A stretch of 48,170 nucleotides of DNA from Pseudomonadota bacterium (GCA_018241205.1 JAFEEI010000046.1:1-48170); one strand, 5' to 3'; shown: positions 18,956 to 27,105, counted from the first letter of the stretch. A program made the numbers and translations. The notes: generated by a model from the sequence alone, not told the origin.

Positions 18956-19378
18956 TTACCTGCTCGATTCATTAAGCACGCACCAGTAAAGCTCTATCTG
19001 CTGCGCCACATCCATGAAATTATCAAAGCCGACCGGTTTGACAATGTAAGAATTAGCCCCCAGATCATACGCGGCTTGAATATCGCGATCTTCTTTTGAA
19101 GTGGTCAGCACAACGACCGGAACACGCCGCAGCAAAGCATGCGCTTTCAGAGTCTTCAGCACAGCTAGACCGTCGATCTTGGGTAATCTCAGATCGAGCA
19201 AAATGACCGCCGGCCGGGTTTCTCCGCTCTCCCAGCGCGGCACCCAAGCCAGCGCTTCCTCACCGTCCCGCGCGACCAGAATGGGGTTGGCCAGCTTGCG
19301 CTGCCGGAAAGCGCGCAAGGTCAAGTCGACATCCAGCGGATTATCTTCAACCAGGAGAATGGGCGGGCATGAATTCAT
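18956..19378 (-). CDS. Single-domain response regulator (receiver only)
   Basis: A 140-aa receiver protein without output domain. ATG 19378 is preceded by GGAG at about nine bases; a TTG one codon earlier is less likely. The phosphorylation site is intact: E11-D12 acidic pair, phospho-acceptor D62 in LLDLRLP, TTSK switch residues and the lysine in YIVKPVGF. The form (ILLVEDNPLDVDLTLRAF, a long loop WESGETRPAV, end at ELYWCVLN) is that of the Rcp1/CheY-like regulators that often travel with bacteriophytochrome-type or multi-PAS kinases and serve as phosphorelay shuttles. It sits between the hybrid kinase (18-base gap) and the GGDEF-EAL protein (five-base gap), so a relay kinase to receiver to GGDEF-EAL is plausible. 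Confidence 0.93.
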   Translation of the reverse strand: MNSCPPILLVEDNPLDVDLTLRAFRQRKLANPILVARDGEEALAWVPRWESGETRPAVILLDLRLPKIDGLAVLKTLKAHALLRRVPVVVLTTSKEDRDIQAAYDLGANSYIVKPVGFDNFMDVAQQIELYWCVLNESSR

Positions 19379-19395
19379 CAATTAAGACTCCATCG

Positions 19396-22300
19396 TTATT
19401 TCGGGTTTTCTTGCACTGCGGGTAGTTGCAAATAAAAGGTCGCTCCTTCGCCAGGCGCGCTCTGCGCCCAAACCCGGCCGCCCATGCGTTGCATGGCCTT
19501 CTTGACCAGAGCCAGGCCGACCCCCGTTCCGGGATAATCCTCCAGCCGGTGGAGACGCTCAAAGATCTCGAATATCCGCTGATTGTACTTCATATCAAAA
19601 CCAATGCCATTATCTCGAATCCACAACGAGATCCGCTGACCATCCCGCGTGGAGCCGAATTCGATACGGGGCTGCGCCGAATATTGAGTGAATTTGATTG
19701 CGTTTTCCAATAAATTGCGCAGCACCAGCGCCAAACCGTCGCGATCTCCGCGCACCATGAGCGGTGACAAATTGCTGACGATTTCGATTCGATTCTTCGC
19801 AATATCTTCACTGCACTCTTTCAGCACCTGCTGAACCAGAACAGACAGATCCACCGCAGCGGACTCCAGCTGGCAACGTTCCATGCGCGAATACGCCAGC
19901 AAATCATTGATCAACTCATTCATCCTCGTCACCCCGGTACGAATATTTTTGATGAACAAACGTCCCTCATCGTTCAACCGGTCAGCGTAATCATCCTGCA
20001 GCAGTCGGCTGTACCCTTCGACGCCGCGCAACGGCGCTTTCAAGTCATGAGAAACGGAATAGACAAAACTTTCCAGCGACTGATTGATCGCGGTTAATTC
20101 CGCAGTGCGCAGATTGATACGCTCTTCCAGCTCGGCATTCAGTTGCTGCAATGCCGCCTCGGCCTGTTTCTGATGGGTGATATCCTCGGTAAACATCGCA
20201 ATCCCGCCGATTGCGCCGCCAACTTGATACCAAGGCCGCACTTCCCAGCGCAACCACTGCACACTACCGTCAGCTCGCACAAAACGATCTTCGTCGGCAT
20301 GGATGATTTCGCCGGCCAGACAGCGGCGATGGATGGCTTTCCAGTCTTCGCCAATTTCGGGAAAAACATCGTAATGACACACTCCCGATAAATCATGCTC
20401 AGCCAGTTTGTAATCGCTGCGCCAGCGCTGGCTGCAAGCAAGGTAGCGTATTTCCCGGTCGAACATGGCCAGCGAGGCCGGTGCATATTCAATGAGCAAT
20501 TTGAGTTGCTCTTTGCTCTCATAAAGCGCCATCTCGGCCAGCTTGCGATCGGTGATATCCTGCACGGTGCCGTGCATTGCAATGATGCGGCCGTCGGCAT
20601 CGTGTATCGCTTCGCCACGCAAAATCGTCCAATGATGCACGCCATCCTGCCGTACCACTTCCGCATCGCACTGGAATACCACGCCCTCGCGCCAGCATTT
20701 TTGCACTGCGGCGTCCAGTCTGTTCCAGCTATCTGCGGTGTAATAGCCCGCTATCTCCTGATAATTGGCGGGTGGCAGCGCCGGATCACGGCCGCAAATA
20801 GTGTAAAGTTCCTCGGACCAGGTTTGCTCATCAGCGCCGCTCCACGTCCAGTGTCCGAGGCTAGCAATCCGTTTCGCTTCCTTGAAGTTTGCTTCGGTTT
20901 CCTTGCGGCTTTGTATGTCTTCAACGACGGCAATGAAATAATCCGGTGTGTTATCCGCTTTGCGCACCAGGGAAACATGGAGATTAATCCAGATCACGCT
21001 GCCATCCTTGCGGACAAAGCGTTTTTCCATCGCATAACCGGCAATCTCACCGTTCAGCGTACGCCGGACATAATCGAGGCTCGTCTCCAGATCATCGGCA
21101 TACGTAACATTCTGAAAAGTACGCATCATCAATTCATCTTGACTGTAACCCAAGATATCGCAGAGCTTCCGGTTGACGCGCAACCAACGCCCTCCGGGCG
21201 AAATAATCGCAATACCCGTGGCCGCTTGCTCGAACGTCGCCTGAAAGCGTTTCTCACTTTCTTGCAATTGCGCATGAGCACGATGGCATTCGATCACCAG
21301 TTTATCGACGCGCGCCAGCAGCTCATTGATGCTGAAAGGTTTGTGCAGAAAATCCTGCACCCCGAACTTCAACAGCCGCACACACAAGTCATCATCCGTC
21401 TTGGCAGTCAACATAATGATGGGAACCTCTGTCAATGCAGCATGCTGGCGTATCTGCCGCACCATGTGCTCACCGTCCATCTCTGGCATCATCACATCGG
21501 AAATAATCAAATCGGGCGGCATTGCCAGCGCCTGCTGCAAACCTTGCCGGCCGTTGAAGGCGCTGACCACCCGGTAATTGGGTTGCAACATCTCGCTCAG
21601 AAAGCGATTCATATCCGCACTATCCTCAACAACCAGCACCAATGGCTTATCGTTGGCCGGATCTGGCGGAACCGGCGATATATTTTGCACACCTGCCCGC
21701 AGTTCATCGAGAGTTTCATGCGCCATACCTTCGTCGGGCTGAAGCGGTGAATCCGATAGGGAAGAACCAGCTGGCGCCGAGCACGGCAATGTGATTCTAA
21801 ATAACGCGCCGCCGCCCGGCGGTTCCTCTAGCTCGAGTTCGCCGTGCAGTAAATGAACGAAATCCTTGACAATAGGCAATCCCAATCCGGTTCCGCGATG
21901 ACGGCGGCCTGCAACGTTCTCGATTTGAACAAAGCGCTCAAATATGTGCTCACGCATATCCTCCGGTATGCCGGGACCATTATCCTGCACTTCGATTTGC
22001 ACGCGGTCTCCGCTGGCGGCAAGCCGCACCGTGATACAGCCTTTATCCTGAACGAACTTGAATGCATTCGACAACAGATTGAGCAAGATGCGCTGCAGTT
22101 TCTCGTGATCGCTTTCGATCACGCAGGTTTCCGGAACAATGGTTTGCAACGCGATGGCATGCGCCTGCGCCAGCAATTCGAAGTCACTCGACGTGGTTCG
22201 CACCAGCCCGGCCAAATCGAACCGCGCCCAGTGAACTTGCATGCGCCCCGCTTCGAGTTTTGCCGCATCGAGCAAATCGGTAACCAGCCGGTAAAGAACA

Positions 22301-23037
22301 TGCGCATTACGCAGCAGCAATTCGGTTTCCTGGCGCTCCTGCGCTGCCGCGTTGCTCTTGATGAGCCGCTGCATGCGGCTCTCCAGCGGCGCGAGAATCA
22401 ATGTCAGCGGTGTGCGTAGCTCATGGCTAATATTGGCAAAAAACTGCGACTTGAGCTGATCCAGCTCGGTCAAGCGCTGATTCAACCGTTCCTGCTCTGC
22501 CATTGCTGCCTTCAAGTCGCGATTGGCTTGCTTCACTTCGGCCGCACGCTGCACGATCTCGGCTTCCATGCGTTGCGCGCGCGCCTTCACCTTGCTCGAC
22601 TGCGCCTTATTATCATGACGGACAATGTATTCAGTCACGTCCTCAACATGGTGAAAGATATAAGCGACACGGTCCTCGGCATCCAAAACCGGCGTATTAA
22701 CCGGACTCCAATACTTGAGTTCGAATGCGCCACTGCCATCGCGTAACGGAATATCGTACTTTTGCACGTTCATGACATCCGCTTGTTTCTTACTCACCAC
22801 ATGATTGAGCGAAGCACGTAAGTCACGCACACTGGTGGATGCCTGATCTTCCGGATTATCGGGAAAAACATCGAATATGCTTTGACCCACAATGGCGTCG
22901 CGCTTGGTACCCGTCACTTCAAGATATTTATCGTTCACGGCGGCGATGGTGAAACTGGAATCCGCGCGCAAGATCAGATACGGATGCGGGCTTGCCTCGA
23001 ATAACTGCTGATAGGGTGGAATTTCAAGCATGAGCAT
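19396..23037 (-). CDS. Multi-PAS hybrid histidine kinase with two kinase cores
   Basis: A 1213-aa soluble sensor kinase. Order: PAS (5-135), coiled coil (~140-195), HisKA with H205 in FFANISHELRTPL, HATPase with the DNGPGIPED and GTGLGLPIV boxes (~305-420), receiver (~465-580; D514 in ISDVMMPEMDG, K567), three PAS/PAC units (~590-710, 715-830, 840-960), coiled coil, a second HisKA with H997 in FVYSVSHDLKAPL and a second HATPase (DNGIGFD, GTGVGLALV). Two complete cores of different type in one chain are uncommon; the second resembles phytochrome-type kinases. There is no transmembrane segment, so it senses a cytoplasmic cue. The start is 23037 or the ATG two codons later. It is the first gene of the signalling operon and has a near-consensus promoter. 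Confidence 0.93.
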   Translation of the reverse strand: MLMLEIPPYQQLFEASPHPYLILRADSSFTIAAVNDKYLEVTGTKRDAIVGQSIFDVFPDNPEDQASTSVRDLRASLNHVVSKKQADVMNVQKYDIPLRDGSGAFELKYWSPVNTPVLDAEDRVAYIFHHVEDVTEYIVRHDNKAQSSKVKARAQRMEAEIVQRAAEVKQANRDLKAAMAEQERLNQRLTELDQLKSQFFANISHELRTPLTLILAPLESRMQRLIKSNAAAQERQETELLLRNAHVLYRLVTDLLDAAKLEAGRMQVHWARFDLAGLVRTTSSDFELLAQAHAIALQTIVPETCVIESDHEKLQRILLNLLSNAFKFVQDKGCITVRLAASGDRVQIEVQDNGPGIPEDMREHIFERFVQIENVAGRRHRGTGLGLPIVKDFVHLLHGELELEEPPGGGALFRITLPCSAPAGSSLSDSPLQPDEGMAHETLDELRAGVQNISPVPPDPANDKPLVLVVEDSADMNRFLSEMLQPNYRVVSAFNGRQGLQQALAMPPDLIISDVMMPEMDGEHMVRQIRQHAALTEVPIIMLTAKTDDDLCVRLLKFGVQDFLHKPFSINELLARVDKLVIECHRAHAQLQESEKRFQATFEQAATGIAIISPGGRWLRVNRKLCDILGYSQDELMMRTFQNVTYADDLETSLDYVRRTLNGEIAGYAMEKRFVRKDGSVIWINLHVSLVRKADNTPDYFIAVVEDIQSRKETEANFKEAKRIASLGHWTWSGADEQTWSEELYTICGRDPALPPANYQEIAGYYTADSWNRLDAAVQKCWREGVVFQCDAEVVRQDGVHHWTILRGEAIHDADGRIIAMHGTVQDITDRKLAEMALYESKEQLKLLIEYAPASLAMFDREIRYLACSQRWRSDYKLAEHDLSGVCHYDVFPEIGEDWKAIHRRCLAGEIIHADEDRFVRADGSVQWLRWEVRPWYQVGGAIGGIAMFTEDITHQKQAEAALQQLNAELEERINLRTAELTAINQSLESFVYSVSHDLKAPLRGVEGYSRLLQDDYADRLNDEGRLFIKNIRTGVTRMNELINDLLAYSRMERCQLESAAVDLSVLVQQVLKECSEDIAKNRIEIVSNLSPLMVRGDRDGLALVLRNLLENAIKFTQYSAQPRIEFGSTRDGQRISLWIRDNGIGFDMKYNQRIFEIFERLHRLEDYPGTGVGLALVKKAMQRMGGRVWAQSAPGEGATFYLQLPAVQENPK

Positions 23038-23100
23038 CTCACGTTTTTAGAAGACGGTCAGTACGTATCACAAACCAGAGAAATTCACTATAAGATCATG

Positions 23101-23129
23101 ATTATTATCAAATAAATTAGCATTGTCAA
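23101..23129 (-). promoter_or_regulatory. Predicted strong sigma70 promoter of the signalling operon
   Basis: On the minus strand a perfect TTGACA (23129-23124) is followed after 17 bases by AATAAT (23106-23101), about 65 bases before the kinase start. The spacer is AT-rich. It is among the best sigma70 matches I found in the window and separates the signalling operon from the eCIS genes upstream. Confidence 0.65.
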
Positions 23130-23216
23130 CAGGGTTTTAACTACTGTCGGAATAAACTGACTGACATGAACCTGCGGTGCATGGAGGGACGAATGATCTA
23201 TTCGATGAAGCCACAA

Positions 23217-23426
23217 CTACCGGATAAAGATCTCAAGCCTTGCCAAGAGCCTTACCAAGAAGATGCCTCCCACGTTATTCTCCTTCAAATTATCTGACAA
23301 CCCGGCTGACGCCCGCATAGCATCCTTCACGCCCGGACACTCGCCATCTTGCACTGGTGTGCTGAATTGGATCAGGAAGAAACAACGCGCAGACAACTCT
23401 GCCGGTGATGCGCCATCATCGATCAA
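23217..23426 (-). CDS. Possible small ORF after the eCIS unknown gene
   Basis: An open frame of 69 codons that starts with a TTG overlapping the TGA of the preceding 286-aa gene. It contains CFFLIQFSTPVQDGECPGVK and ends in GGIFLVRLLARLEIFI. No family recognised and no convincing ribosome site; the composition reads like real protein, so it may be a coupled small gene or the tail of a decayed one. It fills most of the 385-base gap between the neighbouring genes, the rest being the signalling-operon promoter region. Confidence 0.3.
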   Translation of the reverse strand: MIDDGASPAELSARCFFLIQFSTPVQDGECPGVKDAMRASAGLSDNLKENNVGGIFLVRLLARLEIFIR

Positions 23427-24283
23427 TTGATATAAATTTCGGAAACATTTTCCATCGCGCCGCCCAGCACTTCCCCGTGCACTTGATCCACGCGGGCATT
23501 CGGCAGGCGCTTGATCAGTATTCTATCGCCCGTGCTGGTTGATTCCTTCAGTTGCAGTCGTTGAGAAGGCTGTTCACATAGCGGAATCGCCTTTGACGAT
23601 CGCAGTTGAATCGCCTCGCGATTTCCAGGCAGCTGGATGTTGCCCAGGTTTTCAAACTGAATGGCACTATCCAAATCCGCAATATAGACATTACGTTTGG
23701 ATAGATCGCCAAGAATGTAGTATTTCCAGAATGTTTGACCGGTGGCAAAGCGAATATAAAACCGGCGCGCTTCAGCATCCAGCTTATCCGAGCACAACCC
23801 TTGCGCACCGGCGGTAATTGACAGCTGCAGAATAAAGAGCGGTTTGACGAAATAATCCTTGCGTTCCAGTATTTCAGGCAGCGGATCCGCGCTTAGTTTC
23901 ATCCAGGCCGCTGCAGTGACGCTTGCATCGGGATGCAGCATTTGCTTGCCCGCCGCATCGCGCGTTATCTGCCGATTGCTGAAAAAAAGTACCGCGTCAT
24001 CGGGCGGTGCCTCTGGAGAGGTGTAGCGGAAAAAATTGCTATCCTTGGAAAAAACCTTGAAAGCCAGCGTCAGGTTATCTTCCGCATGCAACCGCAAGAT
24101 GTCGATTTTCTCTTCATCGAAATAAATCGCCACACCGCTTTGCGATGACTTGACCAGCAAACCCGCGTTCCTCAGTTTGGCGGCGCAAAACTCCGCCGCA
24201 ATGAATTCCAGCATTTTGCAGTTATTTTCCGCAAAATAGGCATGTTCGACAGTCACACTCGCGAGAAGACGATAAGCGCCCAT
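23423..24283 (-). CDS. eCIS-associated protein of unknown function
   Basis: A 286-aa protein starting at ATG 24283. No signal peptide or membrane segment. The N-terminal ~110 residues read as a small alpha/beta fold (MGAYRLLASVTVEHAYF, then AIYFDEEKIDILRLHAEDNL), the middle has KDYFVKPLFILQLSI and RFYIRFATGQTFWKYYIL, and the C-terminal part is beta-rich and Ser/Thr/Gln-rich, ending in ENVSEIYIN. I know similar proteins beside DUF4255 genes in eCIS loci, but not a function. It lies 57 bases after the Afp16-like gene and before the signalling operon, so it is probably part of the particle or its assembly. Confidence 0.7.
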   Translation of the reverse strand: MGAYRLLASVTVEHAYFAENNCKMLEFIAAEFCAAKLRNAGLLVKSSQSGVAIYFDEEKIDILRLHAEDNLTLAFKVFSKDSNFFRYTSPEAPPDDAVLFFSNRQITRDAAGKQMLHPDASVTAAAWMKLSADPLPEILERKDYFVKPLFILQLSITAGAQGLCSDKLDAEARRFYIRFATGQTFWKYYILGDLSKRNVYIADLDSAIQFENLGNIQLPGNREAIQLRSSKAIPLCEQPSQRLQLKESTSTGDRILIKRLPNARVDQVHGEVLGGAMENVSEIYIN

Positions 24284-24340
24284 AGTGTTATCAACCTATG
24301 ATTTTTCCGTGAGCAACACGATAAAAAACTCTGACAGGCA

Positions 24341-24913
24341 TTATTTCACCATCGGCTGCGGTTCGCCCACAACCGGGATACGACCGGTGATATCCTCGGC
24401 ATCGAAAGCTACCATGCGCACCTTATACAGGATGGATGGCAGATATTTCCCCCCCAGTGAACCCCATAAGTTACTGAGATCCTGGATCGACAGATTCTCG
24501 ATGTCCAGAATCAGCTTTTCGATGCGCTCGTCCATCTCAGGCGCAGTTTGACGCGTGAAGACATGATTCTTCTGGAAGAAATGGATCGTGCTGGATAAAA
24601 ATTTCAGCGCTTCCGGATAATTGTTGCCGGTAAAATTGGCTGTCATCATCAGGTACAGATTGAAGTACAGCGGCACGCTGCTCTGCGCTTCCCGCTCCCC
24701 GACTTCATGCAAGCTTACCTGCCGGAACGGAACGGTGTCTTTCTCGATATTGACCAGAAAAACGACCAGTTTATTACTGATATTGGCCGCCATGCTGCCG
24801 TCCATTTCCAGCAAATTGGAAACCACCACGACATCTTCATTGAGATTGTAGGTGCGCCGCAAATACTGGTTCAACTGCATCGCCAGAATTTGTACAGCCA
24901 GGTTAATCATCAT
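24341..24913 (-). CDS. DUF4255 / Afp16-like tail terminator (cap) protein
   Basis: A 190-aa protein with the DUF4255 (Pvc16 N-terminal) pattern: AVQILAMQLNQYLRRTYNL at residues 6-24, VVVVSNLLEMDGS, a strand NKLVVFLVNIEKD, and the later PLYFNLYLMMTANFTGNNY and FLSSTIHFFQKNHVF. In Afp, Afp16 closes the distal end of sheath and tube and fixes length. The start is ATG 24913 or the ATG directly after it; no strong ribosome site is visible. It is separated from the sheath operon by about 9 kb, most of which is the signalling operon. In the family it is usually near the locus edge, so this marks the upstream border of the eCIS. Confidence 0.88.
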   Translation of the reverse strand: MMINLAVQILAMQLNQYLRRTYNLNEDVVVVSNLLEMDGSMAANISNKLVVFLVNIEKDTVPFRQVSLHEVGEREAQSSVPLYFNLYLMMTANFTGNNYPEALKFLSSTIHFFQKNHVFTRQTAPEMDERIEKLILDIENLSIQDLSNLWGSLGGKYLPSILYKVRMVAFDAEDITGRIPVVGEPQPMVK

Positions 24914-25083
24914 AAGCAGTCAAGAATCTTTGTCTTTGATCTGATAACAAACTACACATACCGCAAGTAATTCCAGGAACTACAGATTAATCAAGGAACA
25001 AGGCATGATTTCTCCTTTCCGGCGGAATGTACTGGAAGCCCGATTGGCTGTCAAATATGCGCCGATCAAGCATCTTGTGATAT

Positions 25084-25434
25084 TTACAGCGATGCAACCG
25101 CCCAATCGGGCACTTCGCTTCCTTTCCACAGCAAGCGGAACGGCATTCCGCCCGGCTTGAGAAAAGGCGGCATTTGCGCACTTTCTTGCACGAACTCATT
25201 ACCTTCGCATTGCAGGATGAGATAAACGCACCGATGCCCCCAGTTGGCTTGCGGCTCGAGATCGGCAAACACGATCCAAGCATCCCACGGAACATCCATC
25301 AGAGCATCTCCGAACTGAATTTTCGTGCCAGCGCGAACCGTTTCGTGACTGACATAAACAATTGCGCTCAACAATATCTCGTCGCCCAACACGGCACGCA
25401 CTCGCTCGAAAATGCTCCGATCGGACTGCATCAT
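25084..25434 (-). CDS. Unknown protein coupled to the caspase-like pseudogene
   Basis: A 116-aa soluble protein beginning at ATG 25434, which overlaps the TGA of the upstream decayed protease gene in an ATGA arrangement, so the two were once translationally coupled. Sequence: a helix SIFERVRAVLGDEILLS, then a beta-rich part with AWIVFADLEPQANWGHRCVY and a proline-rich MPPFLKPGGMPFRLLW. I do not recognise the family. The WGHRCVY segment and pairing with a clan CD protease suggest an accessory, substrate or inhibitor, but this is conjecture. It remains open although its partner gene is broken. A 170-base gap without clear signals separates it from the DUF4255 gene. Confidence 0.65.
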   Translation of the reverse strand: MMQSDRSIFERVRAVLGDEILLSAIVYVSHETVRAGTKIQFGDALMDVPWDAWIVFADLEPQANWGHRCVYLILQCEGNEFVQESAQMPPFLKPGGMPFRLLWKGSEVPDWAVASL

Positions 25435-26119
25435 CTACCCAGGACTTTCTTCACGGCCTCACCGACGGCAGCACGCAGTTCCTTTTCTTGCGCCGCCGAG
25501 GTGCTTTCCAGCTTGCTCTCGATGTCCTGCAACTGCGGCATCAATTGGGTGTGCACCAACTCCGGAATCGGTTTGTGCAGGTAGTAAGGTTGCAAAACTT
25601 CCACCAGCAAGCGGCAATAGATCGGCCAGATGTACCAATAGCGCTATCCGAGGAAACAGTTACCGGCTACCGCCGAGGATTGACTGAACACCGGCGTGTC
25701 ATACGGGTCATACACCGAATCGGCATAGTTGTGCGTTGTGCGTTGTGCGCTGCGCGCTGCGCGCGCCGAAACCTTACCCGATCGTCCGTGTCGGGATTGC
25801 ATGCAAGCGCACCGCCGTAAAGTGTATGCCCGGCTATCGCAGCAATCCAGTCACGTGCAAACGGATCGAATTGCGCACCGCCGATCGAGTTGTTCAACTC
25901 CAGGCAAGCCGACGAAACGCTGGTATTGGTTGCGGGTGACTTCGCCAGGATCGGCGCGTTAAAACCACCGGCATGGCATTGCTCCATCATGACCATCATG
26001 CAATAGTGTTTGGGCAGCGTCGCCAGCGTATTGGCAAAATCCGATGCCAAGTAGTCGGCGCCACTGTAGCTACAGAATTCCGCTCCATGACGATGCGCTA
26101 CTTGTACGCCAGAACGGTT
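25431..26119 (-). pseudogene. Decayed caspase-like (clan CD) cysteine protease gene
   Basis: In one frame the reverse strand reads VAHRHGAEFCSYSGADYLAS, then LPKHYCMMVMMEQCHAGGFN: a His-Gly dyad (26084-26089) followed 37 residues later by the catalytic Cys in QCHAGG (25976-25978), the order seen in caspase/metacaspase-like enzymes. The frame continues through GGAQFDPFARDWIAAIAGHT to NPDTD, where a lost base at ~25776-25788 shifts it. The reading resumes in another frame as KVSARAA and HNYADSVYDPYDTPVFSQSS, meets an in-frame TAG at 25644, and continues as RYWYIWPIYCRLLVE to a TGA overlapping the next gene. The N-terminal part of the enzyme is missing. Decay is clear; the exact protease family is less sure. 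Confidence 0.75.
25728..25762. repeat. Heptanucleotide tandem repeat in the protease pseudogene
   Basis: Five 7-base units in a row: GTTGTGC three times, then GCTGCGC twice. Compared with the expected protein (ARAAHNYADS), about three units (21 bases) are extra, which keeps the frame. Typical of replication slippage. Confidence 0.85.
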
Positions 26120-26238
26120 TCACCTTTTTTGAGCACTTGGTTTTCGATATGGAGATTGATACTGCGCGCAGCTCTCCAGGAAAGATTACTGACAATGCCG
26201 GATTTAATTTTGCTGATTAATGCAGAATCTTTTGCCAT
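26098..26238 (-). CDS. 46-codon ORF with strong ribosome site; probable 5' stub of a deleted gene
   Basis: ATG 26238 has GGGAGG six bases upstream, one of the best ribosome sites in the region, and starts MAKDSALISKIKSG; the frame stops after ETVLAYK at a TAG. The C-terminal protease remnant begins in another frame just where this one ends (26119-26098 overlap). I read it as the true start of an upstream gene, possibly the protease itself, joined to the remnant by a deletion. It could also be an intact small protein. No family recognised. Confidence 0.45.
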   Translation of the reverse strand: MAKDSALISKIKSGIVSNLSWRAARSINLHIENQVLKKGETVLAYK

Positions 26239-26316
26239 GATGTGCCTCCCGTGGATAGAAAAAATAGATCTACTTTTTCATCAGAAATAATGCACTCAGA
26301 GTTTGATTATCCGCTA

Positions 26317-26460
26317 GGAAAGCGCTGATTAATTGACTGCACGAGTGAATTGCTTCGTTGCGCGGTACTCACTCCCTCGCCTATCCGATTGATAGGTCTC
26401 GGTTGTTGCGTTCCGTGCGCCTCGCACTTCATCTCGTTCGTTGAATTAATCAGCGCTTCC
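26317..26460. mobile_element. MITE-like element 1 (IS5-type ends)
   Basis: A 144-bp element with inverted ends GGAAAGCGCTGATTAATT and GGAAGCGCTGATTAATT (reverse complement of the right end), flanked by CTA on both sides (CTAG left, CTAA right). No transposase inside. It has an internal hairpin CCTATC/GATAGG. The size and CTA(A/G) target match a non-autonomous IS5-type element and the second element at 30473. Confidence 0.7.
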
Positions 26461-26545
26461 CTAAGACTGATAAATCGAAACCCGTTTTCAGGGTGATCCA
26501 ATCGGCACAAGAAAACAAGACATTTTGATGTGATCCATTACAGCA

Positions 26546-26650
26546 CTCGACAAAGACTTGGAGCGTGAGAATCAGGAATTTAAGCGGACTAACGAAATAT
26601 CGCGGAAGATATGCTGCATTCAACCGGTGAATACAACAGCGGCTTCTTCA
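26546..26650 (+). pseudogene. Possible IS3-type OrfA transposase remnant
   Basis: The plus strand reads LDKDLERENQEFKRTNEIS, close to the LERE-x-x-ELRRANEIL coiled coil that ends IS3-family OrfA proteins, then degenerates and stops. Nothing else of the element is recognisable. The stretch 26461-26799 otherwise holds no gene I can support. Confidence 0.4.
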
Positions 26651-26799
26651 TAAGCACTTGGAGATGTCTTCTTAAAGTATTCCGTTAATCCAATAACGAA
26701 TTTCATTACACCTGCACGAGCGCCTCGGCGCCATCTGAAACGGCAGCAAGTACCCAAGCTGCACATTGGGCATTAAAAACAGAGCTTAATCAATCCACC

Positions 26800-27105
26800 T
26801 CATCCAGGTGTTTGTGCATAACAATTTGAAATCAAACACATACCGCCAAAACCTTTCATTGCCGCGCCAAGTTCATTCAGCACTTTTTGCGCCCTGTCTT
26901 CTTTACAAGCGAGAATTACTACAATATTTTCATCGGTTATCAGAACATCATCGGGGTTGCGGATACCTCGCGATCCAATACCGCCGACATTCTTAAAAAC
27001 GGTATAGCCACGCACTTCGGATCTCTCCAGCAGTTCCGTCAACTGATCGAGATACTCCGTTCCAATAACGATTTCGAATCTTTTCATGACTATCCCATCA
27101 TCCAT
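26800..27105 (-). CDS. PII-like signalling protein (CPII/SbtB type)
   Basis: A 101-aa protein; ATG 27105 is chosen because GGGAGGAG lies just upstream, although the frame is open to 27144. The fold pattern is that of PII-like proteins: beta1 MKRFEIVIGTEYLDQLTELL, the helix, then GYTVFKNVGGIGSRG and a short T-loop region RNPDDVLITDENIVVILA, and a second beta-alpha-beta unit. The end GGMCLISNCYAQ carries two Cys four residues apart, recalling the redox-active Cys pair reported for the carboxysome-associated PII-like protein CPII. Such proteins bind adenine nucleotides and often bicarbonate and regulate transporters. No transporter gene is adjacent apart from the small membrane protein upstream. 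Family firm, ligand unknown. Confidence 0.82.
   Translation of the reverse strand: MDDGIVMKRFEIVIGTEYLDQLTELLERSEVRGYTVFKNVGGIGSRGIRNPDDVLITDENIVVILACKEDRAQKVLNELGAAMKGFGGMCLISNCYAQTPG

Noticed and set aside
20395-21750. 451-codon plus-strand open frame opposite the hybrid kinase
   Set aside because: Antisense to intact PAS and receiver domains; no start signal and no recognisable domain.
25728-25762. Active phase-variation switch of the protease
   Set aside because: The excess is about three units (21 bases), which keeps the frame, and other lesions (lost base, TAG, missing N-terminus) already inactivate the gene.
26307-26510. 67-codon frame on the minus strand
   Set aside because: It lies within the MITE and its flanks and is explained by the inverted repeats.
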